Shown: positions 58,401 through 64,000 of the stretch, in pieces
How positions within the stretch are numbered: position 1 is the stretch's first letter
Layout of the letters: every line of letters begins with the position of its first letter
Source: Aspidiotus rigidus
Lineage: Eukaryota; Arthropoda; Insecta; Hemiptera; Diaspididae
Direction: 5' to 3'
Length of the DNA stretch: 64,000 bases
NCBI GenBank assembly: GCA_035079385.1
Contig: JAVHKY010000054.1
Coordinates: 10,269,501 to 10,333,500, forward strand
Translations under genes and position numbers: made by a program
Notes under the pieces: generated by a model
The model's database searches: none
Told to the model about the DNA's origin: nothing
What the model saw: only the letters and a program-made list of their open reading frames with translations

Positions 58401-60656
58401 ACTGTACTTATAAAAATATATCAAAGTTCCGAGTCGCACAAAAATAAAATCACCAAATTAAATTTTTTACACACTAATTCACTTGAGAGCTGACTTAACG
58501 CGTGAAGCCTGTATTCATCGCAGCAGAATACAGACAAATCCATTGACATTTTGCCAGTCCCTAAGAAAACACACGGACAACAGGTAAAAAAAAGGGTAAT
58601 TTCCGCTAGCCCATACGCAGTGCGCACCGTGTCTAGACATTGGTTCTTGTATGAGATACCGGATGTAAAATCCTTTATGTAGGTGTTTTTAAAACTCTGA
58701 ATAAAATAACTTGCTTAGTATGGAAGCACAGCGAATACTGTAGTCACAAAATTTCCTCCTAAAAATCTGGAACCGGGCTCATTCGAAAGGAAATTACAGG
58801 GGCTACAATTTTTGTTCTCTTCAATTTTTCATAAAAATGAGTTATACTCGAGTTATCACAATAATTCAATTCTCGAAACTGCGCCACTCAACGCGCGTAG
58901 GTCTAACGTACATGGCAAGCTACACCACCACGTTTTTTTATATTGAAAAAAGTCATTGTTTTCACCCTTTTTTGAAATTACTCAGCACCTCCCCGTCAAA
59001 TTTTTATTTTTATGAGTCTATGTGCTGCTCTGGGATGAGGACAATATATCCTGAAAGTTTGAAAGCGATCGGCCCAGTAGTTCTCGAGTTATAAACGGAC
59101 AGGACGACAGACAGACAGACGGACAAACTTTCTGCTTTATATATTAGAAGATTTATTATTTTTTTTAATTTTTATTTGAACTGTCGTCTATAGGACATCC
59201 ACAAATGAGTGTTAAACCAAAAACACTCGGAATCCATCGAAACAAACAAATAAACGAAGTAAGTAGTGCACACATACTCTAATCAGTTGTGCACTCACGA
59301 CCAAAAACACTGGAAATCCTATAAAACGAACAAATACACGAAGTAAGTAGTGCACACATCCTCATATATAAGTTGTGCACTCAAGATTCAAAATACTAGA
59401 AATTCTACAAAACGGGCGTAGTGCACATATAAGAACATGCAGAACAATGTGGAATCCACATCTAATTCATTCAACTATAATGTACCAAGTAAGTAAAACC
59501 TGATACAAGAAGAAGAAACAGCAAAGAAGACAATGGAATGCCCTGTCTCCATAATTACGAACGTCGCGAGAAGAGTCCAAATTAACATCCGACTGCCACT
59601 TGACGTGTGCAGCGTGAAAAGCTTCCTGAAGATCGGAAGGAATCTCCAAAGGGGCCTGAAGATTAGACTCCATCAAGAACCTTGATTGCCAAAAAGGGCC
59701 TGCGAAAAGGAAGAGTGGAATTGGCAAATCACGAGAAGGATCAGAAGTGTGAATATTTTTGAAACAACGAACACTTCAGTACAAGTCAATAATGAAACGC
59801 TCGCGGCTATTGCACTGATCGATGTAACTACCGCGCATCCCCTTCGCATTATACTTCTGCCGAATCATCTTATTCTGACGACGAACCTCAGTATTTGACC
59901 AACCAGTGAAGATCTCACAACAATGCTCGAAATCCAATGCATTAACCAACTGACTCGACTGACTCCTTCGGGATGGAACAACTGGGAAAACACCTCCATC
60001 AACAGTCGTATATCTCACTCATTGGGGGTTCAGGTTCACTATGGGGAGGCAGTCTTTACTGTCAAGCCCATCCTGGCTGGAGTTCCTCACAATAAATGCA
60101 TCAGAATTATCTTCTTTTGAAATACGGGTCGTGTGCCAGTCCTGGCGTACATTTATGGTGTTCGTCATAATTTCAACGTCGTGCCAGTTTTTTTCCGTGG
60201 CGGGAGGGGAACTGGCGGTCAATATAATTTTATGGGGCGTGCACTTATATATTTCCCATTTTGTTTTGTAGTATGATACAAGAAAGTAGGATTCGCGCAC
60301 TTCTTTTCTCCCAGCTCAGAACTCACATTTGTCCGAGGAAACTTTTGATCGTTTCATCCAGTTGAATCATTGTAGTATCTTGGGTTTGCGTAATATCTAC
60401 TTACATAATAATAAAATTCATATAAATATAGTTCTTGTTCAAAAGGACAGAAGTTAGAAGCACGGGACTCGAAGGATATTCTATGAAGGTTAGAGGTATA
60501 CCAACTTTTTGAAGCAGTGCTGTTGATTGCTGTTAAAAAAGTAGGCAGCCAGTCTTGAATATGCATTAGTTCGTTGTTCACTTTGGATTTCGGCAACAAT
60601 GGACTCCATATGAATGCACTTCCCCGAATTCCTCCTTCCCAAAGAGTAGCTTTTAC
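55475..60656 (-). CDS. Arylsulfatase B-like sulfatase, C-terminal exons only
   Basis: Four exons join in phase: 60656-60506, 56238-56098, 55984-55787 and 55698-55475. They encode about 237 residues ending TWTNWMDYV and a TAG stop. The sequence follows the C-terminal half of arylsulfatase [76 protein letters not shown] and a tail like [19 protein letters not shown]. Lysosomal or secreted sulfatases of this group hydrolyse sulfate esters of glycosaminoglycans, but insect copies are diversified. The catalytic N-terminal half, including the formylglycine CxPSR motif, is not in the window; the preceding exon should end around a GNNWPLRG-type block and was not found below 64 kb. The donor at 60506 (A|GTTGGT) is weak but keeps phase. 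Intron 60505-56239 is filled with a MULE relic and insertions. Truncation within the window is certain; whether the gene is broken is not. Confidence 0.85.
57299..57943 (+). mobile_element. 5'-truncated RTE-like LINE inserted in MULE copy 2
   Basis: The plus strand reads [20 protein letters not shown], then [20 protein letters not shown], then [20 protein letters not shown], then [20 protein letters not shown] and a GRPRRK end. This is the C-terminal part of an RTE/endonuclease-reverse-transcriptase LINE. In-frame stops occur. It ends in a short ACG repeat (57925-57943). The uninterrupted relative at 59463-59490 shows ATTCATTCAA running directly into CTATAATGTACC, which fixes both junctions. 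Confidence 0.82.
58188..59160. mobile_element. Unclassified insertion with GC-rich hairpin and GACAGACAGACGGACAAAC end
   Basis: The left end has a GC-rich imperfect hairpin (CTAGCGGTTGGCG ... GACCGCTAG, 58189-58230) inside AT-rich surroundings. The right end has a phrase like GTTCTCGAGTTATAAACGGA followed by reiterated CAGA/GACG and CTTTATATATTAGAAG. Such ends recur in many arthropod genomes on LINE-derived or SINE-like repeats. No coding capacity was found. Confidence 0.6.
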
Positions 60657-61106
60657 CTGTAGATATTTGGATGTGTGGGTTGAAAAAATATAACGTCACT
60701 GTAATCCCTAATATCTGAAGCGAGGAAATTGAATTCTAGAACATCATTATAATGGGAGTCAAATAAATGTTTACTGTTATAGACGATAAAATCACAAAGC
60801 AATAAAGTGCTCAGGTGAACGGGACTTTCTACTCAAATACTTTCGGATTCCTTCAACTTTGTTGCTGAGAAAAATAAAATTGATGGTTTGAACTCAACCG
60901 ATAGGTACGTTCGAAAATTTTAGGCCTCTTCAACTTTGTACATTTCATAAGAATTACTCTTACTGCAGTATATCAGTGAATAAGTACCATGCAAAATGAT
61001 CATTAAAAACTCATTTACTCTGGAAGAATTACAATTCGGTACGGTGAATACCCACTTTGCCTCGCAAATAATATCGAGGGTACTGAGGTATCTAGATCCG
61101 AAATCT

Positions 61107-61456
61107 TATACCGCCGAATAGATTCTCAACGGCTATTTTATTGCCCCAAGAACGAAAAACAAAAACTTCTTTTGCACGATAAGCTTGAGAAATGAAATAT
61201 TCTGACTGGAAGTCAGCGTAGTATCTTTTCGGCTTGCAACGTATTACTCGCTCTTGAAACACCTCATTGTTGGTTTTCGATTTGATGATGTGATCTCGAA
61301 AAACTACTTCTTTTTGATGGCAATCGAACTCATCAACAGCGCTATCTTCTTCAACGAAAACCAATTCCCCGTCAAAATAAGCTGATTTAAATATTAGCAT
61401 GCAAATTCGAAGTCTTTCTTCCATATTTAGTCTGCATACAGGATCTCTGCGTCTCA
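61107..61456 (-). CDS. Possible internal exon of an unrecognised protein
   Basis: A minus-strand frame is open between an acceptor (TTCCTTACAG ending at 61457) and a donor-like GGTATAAG near 61106. It encodes about 115 residues with normal composition (MEERLRICMLIFKSAYFDGE, EVVFRDHIIKSK, ERVIRCKPKRYYADFQSEYF, VFVFRSWGNKIAVENLFGG). I recognise no domain. Its end phase does not fit the next arylsulfatase exon at 60656, which needs phase 0, so it is probably from another gene or an unknown mobile element. Confidence 0.35.
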
Positions 61457-61459
61457 CTG

Positions 61460-62139
61460 TAAGGAAAATATTGTATCAGTATGAGGTTCATAATTTTTTA
61501 TCGTTTCATTCGTATTTTTGGGCTGTGAATATTAATCAATGCATTTTATTTTTTGAAGGACTTGACCCTGAGATTTAGCAAAAATTATATCTCTTTCGGT
61601 GTAATACTGGGAGTGTAGTTCATTTGATGACGTCAGAGAATGGGTAAATCGTGACGTGACAGAGGGACATTCGAAGACTTTATCTGCAACGAGCAAGGCT
61701 ATTAAAAGCTTCAAGTTCTAAACATCATACATCAAAAGAAAACTCAAAATGCTATATCAGAATGATCGAAAAATTCCTTTAGCTGCATTTTGTAGAACAA
61801 TTGTCTCACTTGCTTGGAGGAGGTTTATCTATGAATACCTACGCGGGACCGAGTAATAAAATGAAAGAGGAACATTGGATTAATCAACCTGAGGAGTACA
61901 GATCCCCCTTTACGCAAGTGATTATCTCTCGTGCGATTTACTTAAGCACTAGTCGTGTAATATACTATAGTATAGATATATTAGCCTATACTAGAAACTA
62001 GTTTAATGATACTGAGGGCAGGGACCCCGTGTCCGCTGGTTAGACTAACATACAATTTATCAGGTATATACTAGGCTAAGAAATGCAGGTGAAGGGGGAG
62101 GCGAACGAGTGAACCAATCAGCTATTAAGCTAAAACAAC
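61460..62139. other. Unassigned sequence
   Basis: Nothing recognisable was found here on either strand. Confidence 0.35.
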
Positions 62140-62425
62140 AACGAAGTTAAACGAGGAACGCTGAGAACCTGTTTTATGAGTCATATGGAATTTGGTATTG
62201 AGATTTCGAGGAAGCCTAGACCTACTCTAAGCCTAGTATAATATAGTTTGAGAGTCTAAATTTTTCTCGAATCTCGAGCTGTGTATGATAGAAGGGGGAC
62301 TTGAAAAAATTCTTATCATATACGGCTCGAGAGTCGAAAGTTTTCTAAGTTTTTGGTTGGACGGCGGACGGCGCACGGTAAATTTCTCAAGAGACCTCCC
62401 ATAAAACAGGTTCCCTGTTAAAAAC
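62140..62425. mobile_element. TIR element with internal 45 bp minisatellite, second small copy
   Basis: The order is the same as at 34.5 kb: ACGAAGTTAAACGAGGAACG and GAACCTGTTTTATGAGTCA, a single-copy block (TTGGTATTGAGATTTCGAGG, TAAGCCTAGTATAATATAG), about two 45 bp units in opposite orientation, the GC-rich block GGACGGCGGACGGCGCACGG, and the inverted end CATAAAACAGGTTCCCTG. It is about 285 bp long and lies outside any minisatellite array. Confidence 0.75.
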
Positions 62426-62869
62426 TCGCAGTAGGCAGTCAACGCAGCTAAACGAAGATGAAAGGATAGCGAGATGTGTATTTATCGCTTATTCGTCCGT
62501 CAGCTAAAGAACCTAAACAGTATATTCGACTTATATTAAAATAAGAAACTTTGGGTGGAAAGAAAGACGGCGAACAAATATCAGTCTCACATAAGTTGGA
62601 TGGAGCTACGAGACATAATTAATAGCTAAAAAATAAATTACGATCACGTAACATAAGGAGAAATGTTTTCATGGAAAAAATGTTTATCTCAAAATGCATT
62701 ACACGTGTTTTATGCCGACTGTGCGGCACATCATCAGGTAAATGACGAAGATAACATGAAACATGTAAAAAACAAAACGGTGGACAAGAGTGCGAAGAAA
62801 GGAAGAGAAAGAAAGCGACGGAGGAGAAAGTATGAAGTCATTTTTAGGTAGAAACATGATTGTACATAT

Positions 62870-64000
62870 TCTGAGCAACGAACGGATTGACAAGGGTGAA
62901 GCGCGTGCCGTTAAGGAGAGAGACGCCTGAGAAGGAAGCAGCGGCAATTATTTCGGCTTCTTCGAGTCTTTTGAGAAGGCGGCTTTTAGGAGCTTTATGA
63001 ATGAGCTTGAATTCGACAGAATCAAAGGAGCGGTTAGTATCGATACCGTGTTTGGCGATAGCAGATTTTTCTGGAAGTTTACGTCGTGTCGGAAGACAGA
63101 GCGATGTTTGGAGGAACATTCGCGCAGGGTGCAACCGGTTTGGCCGATATAGACAGCAGAACAATTGGGAGCTGTATACCTGGGCGCGATAAACTCCACT
63201 GCTCTACACTCTTCGGGAGAAAGTTTATCCTTAAGAGAAGATAAGTACCCTGCAGTGAGAAGAGGACACAAAGCACAGCGGCACCTATGGGATTCGAGTC
63301 TGCGGGTCATTTTATAGGAGTTATAGATGAGGGAGGGCAGACGAACCCATTGGGGGGGGCGACGAGGACAATAGGTACGCTGGGAGGAAAAGACGGATTG
63401 CTAGCACGTTTCAGAGATTTTCTAGATATAGCTTGGTCGATATCAATAGAGATATTATTGAGGCGCGCTAGGTCGCTGATATGGGCTTTCTTCTTACTAA
63501 AATCGCGAGGTGAGAAAGCAATAGCGAGAAGACGGTGAATGAACACGAATAAGGCAGAAAATTTGTGAGAAAAATGATGGAAAGAAGCGCTATTGATCAG
63601 AACTCCGGTTTTGGAAGGCTAGATAGAGAAGCGAGGAGAAAGGCGGTTGTTGTCGAGGTGGAGAGAGATGGTGAGGTCCAAGTAATTGATGGAGGAGCCG
63701 CCGGTTTTGAAAATGAGTCGGATGTTCGGATGAATAGAATCGAGATCGGACGAGGAGCCATTCCATACACAAAGAATGTCGTCGACATAACGAAACCAAG
63801 AGAGAACGTGGGGTTGAGGAAGAATAGAGCTGTTAAGAAGATCAGATTCGGGAAGAAAGGGGCGCACCCATCGGGAGGCCTCGGGAAATTGGTAGAGAGT
63901 ATTTCGGTAGAATCAGAGGTCATTACTGAGACAGAGAGAAACGAGGGCCCGGAACTCGGCGATGGTGTCAGGTGAATATTATTAGAGGTGAGATGGTCCA
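62870..64000 (-). mobile_element. Penelope-like retroelement, RT end and GIY-YIG endonuclease
   Basis: On the minus strand the region at 63867-63619 encodes WFRYVDDILCVWNGSSSDLD followed by SINYLDLTISLHLDNNRLSP, the catalytic YxDD block and following motif of a Penelope reverse transcriptase. The linker at 63546-63307 is open. At 63190-62880 NCSAVYIGQTGCTLRE and, in another frame, KSAIAKHGIDTNRSFDSVEF with HKAPKSRLLKRLEEAEIIAA form the GIY-YIG endonuclease. Frame changes occur near 63310-63360 (beside a run of eight G) and near 63130, so this copy is inactive or the reads contain errors. The 5' part continues beyond the window. It would lie in an intron of the arylsulfatase-like gene if that gene extends upstream. 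Confidence 0.85.

Larger units (their letters stand above)
56346..60263 (-). mobile_element. MULE-like DNA transposon remnant, copy 2, with internal duplication and insertions
   Basis: Read on the minus strand, the order matches copy 1. There is an upstream block (60263-59467) and a spacer (59440-59163), a second partial upstream block (58187-57944) and a second spacer (57298-57005), then the transposase end at 56980-56511. The C-terminus is better kept here: [36 protein letters not shown], then [20 protein letters not shown], a typical MULE tail. Two unrelated elements interrupt it (57299-57943 and about 58188-59160). The whole lies in an arylsulfatase-like intron. Confidence 0.8.

Overview
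This is a eukaryotic, intron-rich, AT-rich window, almost certainly from an insect. Genes are split by GT-AG introns ranging from about 60 nt to 7.6 kb, the recognisable proteins are animal (otopetrin, Cdc14, Arl6/BBS3, arylsulfatase B, a membrane-anchored JmjC-like protein), and the rest is filled with LINEs, Penelope-like elements, a MULE, hAT and mariner relics, MITEs and satellites. The frequent GTAGGTA/TACCTA runs recall aphid or scale-insect genomes, but that is only an impression.

Layout. 1-1940 is a higher-order satellite. 4460-20549 (+) is an otopetrin proton-channel gene whose 5' end lies outside the window. Its large introns hold a foldback composite with a LINE tail, a ~60 bp satellite, a long hairpin, a Penelope relic and a 45 bp minisatellite. 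It converges on 30304-22535 (-), a complete seven-exon gene for a type II membrane JmjC/cupin-like protein with an HxD...H iron triad. Next on the minus strand are a small two-exon candidate (31380-31028) and a complete ten-exon Cdc14 phosphatase gene (41851-31424). Cdc14 intron 8 (7.6 kb) carries a large array of the same 45 bp minisatellite plus several foldback MITEs. 42.8-44.6 kb holds two further tandem arrays. 49729-47862 (-) is a complete two-exon Arl6 gene. 60656-55475 (-) is the C-terminal part of an arylsulfatase B-like gene, with a MULE relic that itself contains later insertions lodged in one intron. The window ends in a Penelope-like element (62.87-64 kb, -).

The host genes do not form a pathway. 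The clearest organisational themes are the dense minus-strand gene run and the repeats. The most unusual repeat is a family bounded by inverted termini (CAGGGAACCTGTTTTATG) with a 45 bp minisatellite inside; it occurs as near-complete small copies at 34.5 and 62.2 kb and as expanded arrays at 15.0-15.7 and 34.9-39.1 kb. All exon models were built by reading splice sites, phase and protein similarity by eye. No alignment or transcript evidence was available.
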